From the NCBI GenBank assembly GCA_031549925.1, contig JAVBPA010000001.1:62001-126000 (forward strand): DNA of 64,000 nucleotides. Reading direction: 5' to 3'. Under the pieces are notes generated by a model, which saw only the letters and a list, made by a program, of their open reading frames with translations, ran no database searches and was not told the DNA's origin. A program made the translations under genes and the position numbers. Position 1 is the first letter of the stretch. Each line of letters starts with the position of its first letter. This document shows positions 52,818 to 61,766 of the stretch, in pieces. This DNA comes from JAVBPA01 sp031549925 (GTDB lineage Bacteria > Bacillota > Clostridia > Oscillospirales > CAG-272).

Positions 52818-53708
52818 TTATTCGAAATCGTTCCCGAGTGCTATATTTATTGCCCTTGCTATTATAGAAGATAAAACGTTTACTGCTATATCACTGTCTT
52901 TCAATGTGACAAAATAACTTTTTCCGTTTTCTAATATTTTTGATAATTCATCGCTTATATTTTCAATACCCGCTTGTTCAAGGACATCATAAACAACTGT
53001 TGATGAATCGACAACAGTCGGTACTCCGATAGAAATTACCGGTATACCTAAATTTGTTTTGTCAATTGCGCTCCTGCGGTTTCCTATACCCGAACCCGGA
53101 GCTATTCCGTTATTAGTTAACTGCACAGTAGTTGCGAGCCTGTTAACATTTCTTGCCGCTAGAGCATCGATTGCTATTATCAATGAAGGCTTTACATTTT
53201 CAACTGCACCTCGTATCAATTCAACCGTTTCAATACCGGTTTGTCCAGTTACACCCGGTACTACGACAGAAACCTCCCCTCCGGCGATAGAATTATATAA
53301 TTGCGGCGCTTGTTCCTTTATATGGCGTGTAACATTGATATCTTTTGCTGTCAGGGGACCTATGGCGTCTGCTGTAATATATCGGTTGCCTAGCCCCCCG
53401 ATGAGAGTTCCCCGGCTGCGGTTGTTCTCCGGATCAAGTTCTTTAATTGCTTCCGCTATGATAAAAGAACAACATTCGTTATTGTCACTGTCGTCAAGCC
53501 ATACTTTTCCGACATCAATTGTGATATATTTTCCGATTGGTTTACCTGCGGCAGCAGCTCCCGTTTCATTTAATACTTCAAGTGTTGTAACACTTCTGTT
53601 TTCTATTATTTTTTCATTGCATACGACTCCTTTTATTAAGCCTTCTTCGGTTTCGTTTCCATTATACGTTTCAAGAGCCAAATCTGTTCTGACAAACTTA
53701 TTATCCAT
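52818..53708 (-). CDS. gpr: GPR endopeptidase, spore protease
   Basis: This 296-residue protease degrades small acid-soluble spore proteins at germination. The N terminus (VRTDLALE) looks like the autocleavage site of the zymogen. Family segments are present: KPIGKYITIDVGKVWLDD, GLGNRYITADAIGPLTAKDI, GVTGQTGIETVELIRG and GIAPGSGIGNRRSAI. Length is close to that of other clostridial GPR proteins. It lies upstream of spoIIP. No reliable forespore-type promoter could be picked out in the gap to 54039. Confidence 0.95.
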   Translation of the reverse strand: MDNKFVRTDLALETYNGNETEEGLIKGVVCNEKIIENRSVTTLEVLNETGAAAAGKPIGKYITIDVGKVWLDDSDNNECCSFIIAEAIKELDPENNRSRGTLIGGLGNRYITADAIGPLTAKDINVTRHIKEQAPQLYNSIAGGEVSVVVPGVTGQTGIETVELIRGAVENVKPSLIIAIDALAARNVNRLATTVQLTNNGIAPGSGIGNRRSAIDKTNLGIPVISIGVPTVVDSSTVVYDVLEQAGIENISDELSKILENGKSYFVTLKDSDIAVNVLSSIIARAINIALGNDFE

Positions 53709-54020
53709 AAAAATAAATAACCTTTCTTTATTTATTTTATTATTGTAAATTATTTATATAATTATTCAATTTCAAACGAATAAAAATCCGATTGTTTTAA
53801 TATAATGGTATTATTTATAAATAATGTTTTATACAAATTATTGTATATGTTGCATAAAACAGAAGTTAGTAATTGTGCATGTGTATAAATCGTGTAAAAA
53901 TTTAGAATTCGATGATAATAACCATTGATTAAATTAAGATTTAATGTTATAATATATCGGTAAATAATACAGTTTTATTAATGAAAAGTTATTTTCGTTT
54001 AATTTAGCTATTTTTAAATA
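53709..54020. other. Divergent intergenic region between gpr and the peptide-binding gene
   Basis: The 312 bases are AT-rich and contain the strong promoter for the rightward gene (53925-53953). A TGAATA-like box on the minus strand followed 15 bases later by TACAATA might be a forespore promoter for gpr but is a weak match. Confidence 0.4.
53925..53953 (+). promoter_or_regulatory. sigma-A type promoter of the peptide-binding lipoprotein
   Basis: TTGATT (53925-53930) and TATAAT (53948-53953) with a 17-base spacer, about 75 bases before the GAGGAGG ribosome site. Confidence 0.75.
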
Positions 54021-54038
54021 TTGAGGAGGATTTATCTC

Positions 54039-55796
54039 ATGAAGAGAATTTTATCTTTGTTAATGTGCCTGGTTATGTTGACAGGGATTCTTGTCGGTTG
54101 TACTGAGGGCGAAGAAGAAGATAAAGGCGCTACTATACCGGTGTATTTGACGACCGAAATAAAGAATTTTGATCCGGCCGTTGCATTAACCGATGAAGCG
54201 TCGATGAAGATTCTCGGTTTAATATATGAAGGTTTGACAAAAGTTGATGATAAAGGCAAAGTTGTTCCGGCGGGCGCAAAAAGCTGGAAATACAAAACAA
54301 TTCCCGAAGAAGATTATTATATGCTTGAATTTACGCTTCAGGTAACATCATGGAGCGATGGACGTCAAGTTTCTGCGGATGATTATGTTTTTGCTTGGAA
54401 AAGATTGCTTGAACCTGAATTTATGAGTGATTCCGCATCTATGCTTTTTGAAATTAAAAATGCAGTAGAAGTAAAAAAAGGTGATATGTCAATAGACGAC
54501 CTTGGATTATATGCAGCGGATAAAGAAGTATTGCAAGTTCAATTTACCAAAGATATTGATGTTGACAGATTTTTGAGATATTGTGCATCTCCGAAACTCG
54601 TGCCGCTCCGTGAAGACGCGGTTAATAAAGTTACTGACTGGGCGACAAACGTTTCTGTTATAGTTACAAACGGTCCTTTTACAATAAGAACTTTAACAGC
54701 AGGGTCCCAGCTTACTATCGAAAGAAATATTTATTATTACAGAGATGTGGAAGATGACAGCGTAAAGAAGTATGTTACACCATACAGACTTGTAGTTGAT
54801 TATTCTATGAGCGGTTCTGACCAGCTTGCTGCTTATAACGAAGAAAAGATTTTATACATCAGCGAAATTCCTCTTTCAAGCCGTGCCGAATACAAAGATA
54901 AAGTAACTATTGAAGATACAATGAATACCCATACATATTTCTTCAATACAACAAAAGCTCCTTTTAATGATTCAAATGTAAGAAAAGCGCTTTCAATGGC
55001 TCTTGACAGAAATACAATAGCTGATTTAGTGGTTTATGCTACTCCGGCAACCGGTATGGTCAATGAAAACGGTATTTTTGGTACGACAACCAAAAAAACT
55101 TTCAGACAAGAAGGCGGTCAGTTAATATCGCCGAGTGCAGATTTAGCTGGAGCAAAAAGCTTAATCAGCTCAGCAAATGTTTCGGTTAAGAATTTCACTA
55201 TTACAATCCGTCCGAACGAAGTAGACCGTGCGGTCGCGGAATATTGTGTTGGCGTTTGGAAAGAACTCGGTTTTGATGTAACTATTCGCGAACTTGGAAC
55301 ACAGTCATATAAATCAGTAACAGAATATGATTTATTTAATGATTTATTCCAAGATGCTTATGAAACACGTGATTTTGATGTTATAGCCATAGATTTACAA
55401 GCTTTATCATCAAGCGCATGGTCGTCTCTTGCTCCTTATGCGAAACAATACGCCGGAGGTGCGAAAGATTTGTCTTCCGGTAATTTTGAAGATGTTCCGC
55501 ATATAACAGGTTATGACAATGCTGAATATAATTCAATGTTTGACGAAATAATAGATATTAAAAAAGAATCTGACCGCATAGCAAAACTTCTTGACGCGGA
55601 AAAAATTCTTGCGGCTGATATGCCTGTTATGCCGCTTTTCACATATCAACATGCATATATGGTAAGTAAAGAATTATCAAATGTGAAGAGTTTCCCCTGG
55701 CTTGGATACAATATATTCACCAGAACAAAATTTAAAAATTATGAATCGTATGAAACTGTTGTTGTTACTGTAGAAGATGAGGATATTGGTTCTTAA
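54039..55796 (+). CDS. Peptide ABC transporter substrate-binding lipoprotein (OppA-like)
   Basis: The 585-residue protein starts at ATG 54039 (MKRILSLLMCLVMLTGILVGC); an upstream TTG overlaps the ribosome site. The lipobox ILVGC gives Cys21. The family pattern is clear: FDPAVALTDEASMKILGLIYEG, WSDGRQVSADDYVFAWKRLL, NGPFTIRTLTAGSQLTIERN and VRKALSMALDRNTIADLV. It would bind oligopeptides at the outside of the membrane. No permease or ATPase is adjacent. A terminator-like hairpin follows. Confidence 0.93.
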   Translation: MKRILSLLMCLVMLTGILVGCTEGEEEDKGATIPVYLTTEIKNFDPAVALTDEASMKILGLIYEGLTKVDDKGKVVPAGAKSWKYKTIPEEDYYMLEFTLQVTSWSDGRQVSADDYVFAWKRLLEPEFMSDSASMLFEIKNAVEVKKGDMSIDDLGLYAADKEVLQVQFTKDIDVDRFLRYCASPKLVPLREDAVNKVTDWATNVSVIVTNGPFTIRTLTAGSQLTIERNIYYYRDVEDDSVKKYVTPYRLVVDYSMSGSDQLAAYNEEKILYISEIPLSSRAEYKDKVTIEDTMNTHTYFFNTTKAPFNDSNVRKALSMALDRNTIADLVVYATPATGMVNENGIFGTTTKKTFRQEGGQLISPSADLAGAKSLISSANVSVKNFTITIRPNEVDRAVAEYCVGVWKELGFDVTIRELGTQSYKSVTEYDLFNDLFQDAYETRDFDVIAIDLQALSSSAWSSLAPYAKQYAGGAKDLSSGNFEDVPHITGYDNAEYNSMFDEIIDIKKESDRIAKLLDAEKILAADMPVMPLFTYQHAYMVSKELSNVKSFPWLGYNIFTRTKFKNYESYETVVVTVEDEDIGS

Positions 55797-55810
55797 GCAA
55801 TAAATATTAA

Positions 55811-55862
55811 CACGGTTTATATAACCGTTTTGAGCAGGCGGGTAAAAATACTCGCCTGTTCT
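55811..55862 (+). terminator. Two stem-loops after the peptide-binding gene
   Basis: ACGGTT/AACCGT around TATAT is followed by TTTT (about 55812-55831). A second stem, GAGCAGGCG/CGCCTGTTC around GGTAAAAATACT (about 55832-55861), follows at once. Either may end transcription. Confidence 0.6.
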
Positions 55863-56060
55863 CATCTATCGATAATTCGATATATCTATTAGAATATCGG
55901 TTTAGATAGCGAGTTGTATATGCTGTTTACAGTTTTCAACAATAAAATATTTTATTTATATAGATTTGAATAATACCTGTATATCCAAATTTTTATGGGT
56001 TTGTTTTTAGGTTGTTCTGATATATAACTATAACATTTGATAATAGAACGGATATTTAAG

Positions 56061-56606
56061 ATGAAAGTTGAATTAAAAGAAAAGAACGATATTAAAATTT
56101 TCATTCTATATTTAATGAGAAATGTTTCATTTCCGATGGAATTTGCCGATATAAATGATATCGTTGTTCAAGATGGTGTTGTAAATTATTTTGATTTTGC
56201 CGAAAGTTTTGCGGAGCTGCTTGATACCGGTAATATAATTGAAAAAAAAACCGGAGGGACAGAATATTATATAATTACCGAACAAGGTAAAAATGTTGCG
56301 GATAATTTAGAAAGTAATATTTTAGCAACAATAAAAGAAAAAAGTTTAAAGAATGCGCTTCGGCTTCTTTCTTTTAAAAAACGCGGATCGCAAATTAAAT
56401 GTACAAGCGATGAAATTGATGATCGTGAATATAAAATCAATTGTGTTATAAGAGAGAACGATGAGGATATTTTAAATTTAACATTAAAACTCGATAATAA
56501 ATTACAACTCGATAAAATGAAAGCTAATTTTTACGACAAACCTGAAATAGTTTATAGGGGAATTTTGGCTCTGCTCTCCGGAGAAGTGAATTATCTGCTT
56601 GAATAA
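56061..56606 (+). CDS. DUF4364-like protein, probable winged-helix regulator
   Basis: The 181-residue protein (from ATG 56061, MKVELKEKNDIKIFILYLMR) matches the small clostridial DUF4364 family as I recall it. The N-terminal part has a winged-helix pattern (MEFADINDIVVQDGVVNYFDFAESFAEL, split into helices) with a wing at GGTEYYIITEQGK, and the C-terminal part is a beta-rich domain. A TTG at 56037 could add eight residues. No ribosome site is obvious. It has no operon partner. Function of the family is not known to me beyond probable DNA binding. Confidence 0.75.
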   Translation: MKVELKEKNDIKIFILYLMRNVSFPMEFADINDIVVQDGVVNYFDFAESFAELLDTGNIIEKKTGGTEYYIITEQGKNVADNLESNILATIKEKSLKNALRLLSFKKRGSQIKCTSDEIDDREYKINCVIRENDEDILNLTLKLDNKLQLDKMKANFYDKPEIVYRGILALLSGEVNYLLE

Positions 56607-56643
56607 AATATTATAAAAAAATTAAAAATTTTTATAAAAAGTA

Positions 56644-56671
56644 TTGACAATAAATGTTTTAATGTTATAAT
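56644..56671 (+). promoter_or_regulatory. Promoter of the sigma-4-like / zinc-ribbon transcript
   Basis: TTGACA (56644-56649) and TATAAT (56666-56671) with a 16-base spacer. The transcript would cover the orphan sigma region 4 frame, the tRNA-like element and the zinc-ribbon gene. Confidence 0.75.
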
Positions 56672-56852
56672 GTATTAGGTGAATTGTGTAAAGAATACGT
56701 AGAAAATAATACATTATATACATTTGTATAAATTGAATTTTCGAGGAAAAGGTATTTTTATTTAATTTGCCGGCGGCTTTATATAAAACGATTTTTGTAT
56801 AAAATTATTTTTTAAAAATAATAAATTATAACAAATACATAACTGTGTATAA

Positions 56853-57134
56853 GGAACCGTTTATATAATCAATATAAAAGATAAGTTTAAACATAAAAAC
56901 AATTGCGTCATTTATCCAGTATTTGACCCAGAACAAACGGCGATTAGCCATGAGAATTTAGCATATTTGATGAATATTATCTACAATAGTTTAACTAAAG
57001 AAAAAAAATCGGTTTTTTGGCTGTATATACTCGAAAACTCATACCGTAATATTATAGATTCGCTTATGAATTCAAAAAAAACGGTGGACAACGCTATATA
57101 TAGAATTAAAACAAAAATTAAAAAGCTGATATAA
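56853..57134 (+). pseudogene. Orphan sigma-H-like region 4 (remnant or stand-alone protein)
   Basis: The frame is open for 94 codons and ends at TAA 57132. Residues near the middle read DPEQTAISHENLAYLMNIIY, then KEKKSVFWLYILENSYRN and finally SKKTVDNAIYRIKTKIKKL, which matches the C-terminal region 4 of SigH (DPE, SYREI-like helix-turn-helix, SVDNALQR-like end). Regions 2 and 3 are absent and no ATG, GTG or TTG lies in frame before a TTG/ATG in mid-frame. An AAGGA site (56851-56855) lies nine bases before an in-frame ATA (56865). It is either a degraded sigH or a short DNA-binding protein with a non-standard start. Confidence 0.6.
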
Positions 57135-57139
57135 ATATC

Positions 57140-57176
57140 CGTCTCGTGGCAATTCCGATGGCCGCGTCAAAAGACG
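57140..57176 (+). other. Stable RNA hairpin after the sigma-4 frame
   Basis: CCGTCT (57141) and AGACGG pair, with an inner GTGGC/GCCGC stem. It is not followed by a good T run, so it is more likely a structured leader element than a terminator. It lies between the sigma-4-like frame and the tRNA-like element. Confidence 0.5.
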
Positions 57177-57253
57177 GGGCTTGATTTCAATATCAATGAT
57201 TTATATTTGACTGTAATAATTATCATACATGTGTTTGTATGTATTATTCTATA

Positions 57254-57319
57254 TGCCCGAATAGCTTAAAACAGAGCGTTGTTTATCCAAAGGTGTCGGT
57301 TTGAATCCGTCTGGGGGCA
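57254..57319 (+). other. tRNA-like element, degenerate
   Basis: GCCCGAATAGC begins like a tRNA acceptor and position 8-9 TA, a D-arm of GCTT/GAGC can form, a T-arm (GTCGG-TTTGAAT-CCGTC, one mismatch) carries a typical T-loop, and the end GGGGGCA pairs in part with the start. The anticodon stem does not form and the acceptor has mismatches, so it is not a convincing functional tRNA. A T run follows at 57322. It lies upstream of the zinc-ribbon start. Confidence 0.45.
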
Positions 57320-57354
57320 AGATTTTTTTGAACAATATAAAGCGAGGTATTGTA

Positions 57355-57627
57355 ATGTACGAAGAGAAAATGTTAAAATGCAAAGATTGTGGTGAAGATT
57401 TCCCATTCACAGTCGGCGAACAGGAATTTTATGCAGAAAGAGGATTCCAAAACGAACCTCAAAGATGCAAAAAGTGCCGTGATTTAAGAAAAAATAACGG
57501 CAAACCGGTAAAAGAAATGTTTACCACAACATGCGCAAGATGCGGAAACGAAGCAAGAGTTCCGTTCCAGCCTTCCAACGACAGACCGGTTTATTGCAGC
57601 AAATGCTTTGAAGCAATGAAGCAATAA
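57355..57627 (+). CDS. Small double zinc-ribbon protein
   Basis: The 90-residue protein (MYEEKMLKCKDCGEDFPFTV) has two Cys-pair pairs: CKDC...CKKC (about residues 9-37) and CARC...CSKC (about 56-84). It resembles the short probable zinc-binding proteins common in Clostridia and other bacteria (a CXXC-20-CXXC type arrangement). I start it at ATG 57355, which has a GCGAGG site, not at the TTG at 57301 in the tRNA-like element. Function is unknown; nucleic-acid binding is a reasonable guess. A terminator follows. Confidence 0.88.
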   Translation: MYEEKMLKCKDCGEDFPFTVGEQEFYAERGFQNEPQRCKKCRDLRKNNGKPVKEMFTTTCARCGNEARVPFQPSNDRPVYCSKCFEAMKQ

Positions 57628-57671
57628 TTGAATTATTATAAATAATTAAGTTATCTGTCAAATAAGAAACG

Positions 57672-57701
57672 GCACATTACGTTTGTAATGTGTCTTTTTT
57701 T
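57672..57701 (+). terminator. Terminator of the zinc-ribbon gene
   Basis: GCACATTAC (57672-57680) pairs with GTAATGTGT (57685-57693) around GTTT, followed by seven T. Confidence 0.85.
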
Positions 57702-57950
57702 ATAAATAATTAAAAATTACTATATACAACTAAATTATTATATGATATAATAACTTGAAATAGTAATATAATATAACAATTATAAAATATTTTAATAATA
57801 CCCAAATATGAATATCTTAGTTTTAATTAATAAATAATTTTATAGATAAATTAACGAAAAAACAAATACAAATATGTATTCTTGTTCATCTTTTTCAAAT
57901 AAAAATATAAAAATTATATATCTACAATCAATTAAGGATTTTTTTACAAA

Positions 57951-58778
57951 ATGAACGGTAATGTCACAAAAAAAAGCACCGAAAAAATTAAATATCAAAA
58001 TAATAAAACAATAAATCAAAAAGAACAATTTACACATGAAAAAAATGAAAATATCATATACGGAAGAAATGCTGTTCTTGAACTTTTAAAAAGCGGGAGA
58101 AGCATTGATAAAATTTATATAAAAATCGGAGAAAGAACTGGTTCCTTAAAACTAATTGAATCAAAAGCTATAGAAAACGGTATTCCGTTAGTTGAAGCCG
58201 GAAATGAAAAGTTATCAATGTTATGCGATAACGATTCGCATCAAGGTGTTGCAGCTATTGCACTTGATATAGAATTTTCAAATATTGAAGATATATTAAA
58301 AACAGCGGAAGAAAGAAATGAAAAACCGTTTATTGTTATAATCGACGGAGTTGAAGATCCGTATAATTTAGGAGCTGTTATCAGAAGTGCGGAATGTTCC
58401 GGTGCACATGGTGTTATTATACCAAAAAGGCGTTCTTCGGGTTTGGGAGGAATAGTTAGCAAAGCATCAGCAGGAGCTATTCAACATATAAAAATCGCAA
58501 GAGTTTCTAATTTAGCGATGACAATCGACGAACTTAAGAAACGCGGAGTATGGATCTTTTCAACCGACATGGAAGGTCAAAAATATAACAAATGTGAAAT
58601 AACCTGTGCAGCCGCTGTTATTGTGGGCGGTGAGGGTAATGGTGTTTCTGAATTACTTAAAAAGAAGAGTGATTATTTGATATCAATTCCTATGAAAGGC
58701 AAAATAAATTCACTTAATGTTTCGGCTGCTGCGGCGGTTATATTATTTGAAATAGTCAGGCAGCGTGATAATTTATAA
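57951..58778 (+). CDS. rlmB: 23S rRNA 2'-O-methyltransferase RlmB (TrmH family)
   Basis: The 275-residue SPOUT methyltransferase has an RNA-binding N domain (NIIYGRNAVLELLKSGRSID) and the knot domain with motif 1 (DGVEDPYNLGAVIRSAECSG), motif 2 (VIVGGEGNGVSELLKK) and motif 3 (IPMKGKINSLNVSAAAAVIL). By family it methylates G2251 in the 23S P loop. About 30 extra Lys/Asn-rich N-terminal residues precede the core. It is typical to find rlmB near sigH in Firmicutes, which fits the sigma-4-like remnant 800 bases upstream. Confidence 0.93.
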   Translation: MNGNVTKKSTEKIKYQNNKTINQKEQFTHEKNENIIYGRNAVLELLKSGRSIDKIYIKIGERTGSLKLIESKAIENGIPLVEAGNEKLSMLCDNDSHQGVAAIALDIEFSNIEDILKTAEERNEKPFIVIIDGVEDPYNLGAVIRSAECSGAHGVIIPKRRSSGLGGIVSKASAGAIQHIKIARVSNLAMTIDELKKRGVWIFSTDMEGQKYNKCEITCAAAVIVGGEGNGVSELLKKKSDYLISIPMKGKINSLNVSAAAAVILFEIVRQRDNL

Positions 58779-58859
58779 AATGATAAATATAAATATTAAC
58801 TATAAACGAAGGGAGTATATATATCCGATAATTTCAATTGAATTGGATATATAAATATC

Positions 58860-61424
58860 ATGGATAAGAATGATAGAAATGATAGTGTTGATAAATCAAC
58901 ACAAAAAGAATTATCTGCTGACGACCTTCTTCAAAAATTAAAAAAAGATATTAAAAAGTATGATAACAAATCATCGGAAGATAGTAATATAAAATCAGAT
59001 AAAAACATAATACCCGATAAAAAAAATAATGATTTATTAAATGAAAAAAAATCTAAAGATATATCTATAAAAAAAGTTGATGATCCGCTCGAAGGGCTTG
59101 ATATTGATGAACTGATAAAAAAATATATGCCTGAGAGCGATCAAAAATTTATGCAGCCTATTGAATCGGATTTGGAAAAAATCAATAAAGATACTGTAAA
59201 TGAAGAAGAAACTGATGAAAAATTTATTGAAGAATACCCTTTTGAAAACATTGATGATTCATCGGAAAATACAGAAGAAATAAATGAAAACGATATCTCC
59301 GACTCAAACAAAACCGTATTAAAAACATTTAAGGATTCTCATATAAACCCACCTGAAACAATAATCGAACAGGATGATAATTCACAGAGCAGATATAAGG
59401 TTAAAAGCAAAGTCAGTAAAAAAGAGTTAACACAAACTATAAAAACACAAACAGACATTGAAAATAAAAAAAATTTAAATCAAAACGATAAAACAAATAA
59501 AAAAAATAAAAAAAGTAAAAAATCTAAAGATGATTTTTATCAAAAAACAAACGAAGTCGACGACACCGATGTAAAAATAATGATGGCTTTCGGTATGGAA
59601 GATGAACTTAGTAAAACGGTGGGTTTTGATAAAATAACAGAAGTCGAAAAAGAAATCAACGAAACCGATTACGAAAAGCAAATAAATAAAAAAGAAAAAA
59701 AGCCGGAAAAAATTGTTGAATATAAAACACTTTCGCAAACCGAAGGAATAGTTTTAGAATACAAGAAACGTTACAGTAAAATATTAATAAAACTCTTGAT
59801 ATGCACTGTGTTATTTATTATTACATTTTTATATGAAAATATAAATTTATTCGGAGGAACACTTCCTTCACCGGTAAATCCTTTGATATATTCATTCGTA
59901 CATGTAATGATAAATTTACAATTTTTATTTATCGGAGCGGCATTGATATACAAGCAAGCTGTAAAAGGTTTAAAAGATCTTTTTAAATTAAAACCCGATG
60001 TTGAAAGCTTTTCCGCTTTATTAATTATTTTTTCATTCTTATACATAATATCATCGTTTTTCGCGGAAGGAAAAACGATAAAGTTATTTACCTTCGCCGT
60101 TGTATTTTGTGTGTTTGTCGTTTTATTGGGTGAATTTTTTAATACAAGACGCGAAATATACAGTTTTAATATCGTAGCTTCAAAACGTCCGAAACATATG
60201 ATAGTAAAATTGAGCGAAGAAGAATCAGCTCCCGAAAAAGAAATATTAAACGAATACATTCCGCAGAATCCTAATATTTTTAAAATTGAAAAAGCAGCTT
60301 TTACTGATGGATTTTTCGGACGAATGAAAGCGCCTTCACAAACAAAGAACACCGCGTTGATTTTAATTCCGCTTCTCTTAATAATAATGCTTGTGTTTTT
60401 TGCGGTAGAATTGTTTATTACAAAAAATATATTTGATTCTTTAAAGCTTTCGTACATTTCTCTTTTGATAAGTATGCCGGTTTCAATAATTTTTACATAC
60501 AGTTATCCTTTTTATAAAGCTTCAAAAGAAGCATACGGAATCGAAAGTGCTATTATCGGAGAAAATTCGATAAATGAATATTCAAAAGCCAATGCCGTAT
60601 CGTTTGACGACAAAGAAGTTTTTCCGTCATACGGAGTAAAAGTAAAAAACATGAAAGTGTACGGCAACAACCGGATAGATTATATAATATTTAGCCTGGC
60701 CAGTTTATTTATAAAAATCGGAGGTCCGCTTGCTGATGTTTTTGAAGTGGCAACGAATGATTTGGACCATAGTGAAAATATCGACATTATAGAAATAGCT
60801 TCAAACGGAATAGAAGCTATGATTGACGAAAAACATGTTTATATAGGTAAAGCTCAATATATTAAATCAAAAGGAATATATTTACCGAGAGAATCCAATA
60901 CCGAAGAACTCCCCGGCGAAATGAGCGTTATGTATATGGTATATGAATATCAGCTAGCCGCCAAAATCGATGTACAATATATTATTGATCCTGATTTCGA
61001 ACCCCTGCTTGCTCAGCTGCAAAAAATCGGTGTTTGTGTCAGTATCAAAACTTTTGATCCTAACATCGATGATCAGATGCTTAGCTCTCGTATAAAAATA
61101 TCAAAATATCCGGTTAAAGTATTAAAATTAAAAACGCTTAATAAAAATGAAGGTATAAAACAATCGCTTGACAGCGGTATTGTTTCTAAAAATTCAGCCA
61201 AAGCACTGCTCCAAACGCTTTCATTATGCGGACGAGTTATCAATGTAATAAGAAACAACACAGTTGTTAAAGCGTTTTCGATATTTGTCGGTTTAATATT
61301 AACCACAATGATTATAACGCTTAACATATTACCTATGGTCGCTTCGTTATACATTGTTTTATATCAAATATTCTGGTTAATTCCTATAATTATAATTACG
61401 GATATTTGTATTGGAAAAATATAA
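58860..61424 (+). CDS. Large membrane protein resembling a degenerate P-type ATPase
   Basis: The first 300 of 854 residues are a disordered Lys/Asp/Glu/Asn-rich region. From about 308 on there are roughly eight spans arranged as in a P1B ATPase. ISMPVSII (539-541) takes the place of the CPC motif. AVSFDDKEVFPSYG aligns with VVFDKTGTLTEG: Asp583 is kept but the KTGT part is lost. GIEAMIDEKHVYIGKAQYI resembles the N-domain. The hinge GDGxND is absent. A last span pair lies near 795-854. I infer a catalytically dead relative of heavy-metal ATPases. Alignments were made by eye. It follows rlmB by about 80 bases and lies before a terminator. Confidence 0.8.
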   Translation: MDKNDRNDSVDKSTQKELSADDLLQKLKKDIKKYDNKSSEDSNIKSDKNIIPDKKNNDLLNEKKSKDISIKKVDDPLEGLDIDELIKKYMPESDQKFMQPIESDLEKINKDTVNEEETDEKFIEEYPFENIDDSSENTEEINENDISDSNKTVLKTFKDSHINPPETIIEQDDNSQSRYKVKSKVSKKELTQTIKTQTDIENKKNLNQNDKTNKKNKKSKKSKDDFYQKTNEVDDTDVKIMMAFGMEDELSKTVGFDKITEVEKEINETDYEKQINKKEKKPEKIVEYKTLSQTEGIVLEYKKRYSKILIKLLICTVLFIITFLYENINLFGGTLPSPVNPLIYSFVHVMINLQFLFIGAALIYKQAVKGLKDLFKLKPDVESFSALLIIFSFLYIISSFFAEGKTIKLFTFAVVFCVFVVLLGEFFNTRREIYSFNIVASKRPKHMIVKLSEEESAPEKEILNEYIPQNPNIFKIEKAAFTDGFFGRMKAPSQTKNTALILIPLLLIIMLVFFAVELFITKNIFDSLKLSYISLLISMPVSIIFTYSYPFYKASKEAYGIESAIIGENSINEYSKANAVSFDDKEVFPSYGVKVKNMKVYGNNRIDYIIFSLASLFIKIGGPLADVFEVATNDLDHSENIDIIEIASNGIEAMIDEKHVYIGKAQYIKSKGIYLPRESNTEELPGEMSVMYMVYEYQLAAKIDVQYIIDPDFEPLLAQLQKIGVCVSIKTFDPNIDDQMLSSRIKISKYPVKVLKLKTLNKNEGIKQSLDSGIVSKNSAKALLQTLSLCGRVINVIRNNTVVKAFSIFVGLILTTMIITLNILPMVASLYIVLYQIFWLIPIIIITDICIGKI

Positions 61425-61458
61425 TATAAAGGATAAAATTATAAATAGTATTTGCGGA

Positions 61459-61481
61459 GGGGAAACTTTTATAGTTTCCCC
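61459..61481 (+). terminator. Hairpin terminator after the ATPase-like gene
   Basis: GGGGAAACT (61459-61467) and AGTTTCCCC (61473-61481) pair perfectly around TTTAT, followed by an AT-rich stretch with short T runs. Confidence 0.8.
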
Positions 61482-61766
61482 ATTATTTATTAGAATTCCC
61501 GCAAAAAGATCCGCTTTCAAAAAATCTGAAATTTTAAAAATGGTTTTATAAAATAATAATATATTTACGAAAATAAACCCATAAATCAAAAAATATTTGT
61601 TTTATGCGGAATTGCTTTCGCAATAATTTTATTGCAATAAATATCTAAAACATTCTGTTTTATTAAAAATAAAAAATATATTTGTATTCAAGTTTTTATT
61701 TATGATAATAATTTTTATTAAAAGTTTTTAGTGTTAATATTTATATTTAGAGAGAATAAAAAATAA
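61482..61766. other. Gene-free AT-rich gap
   Basis: Nothing coding is visible in these 285 bases. A GAGAG-type site lies just before the start of the radical-SAM gene; a promoter was not clear. Confidence 0.5.

Noticed and set aside
57254..57319. Functional tRNA gene
   Set aside because: The anticodon stem does not pair and the acceptor has mismatches, so it is listed only as tRNA-like.
59475..60457. Antisense frames over the ATPase-like gene
   Set aside because: They are Phe/Lys/Ile-rich shadows of the AT-rich coding strand.
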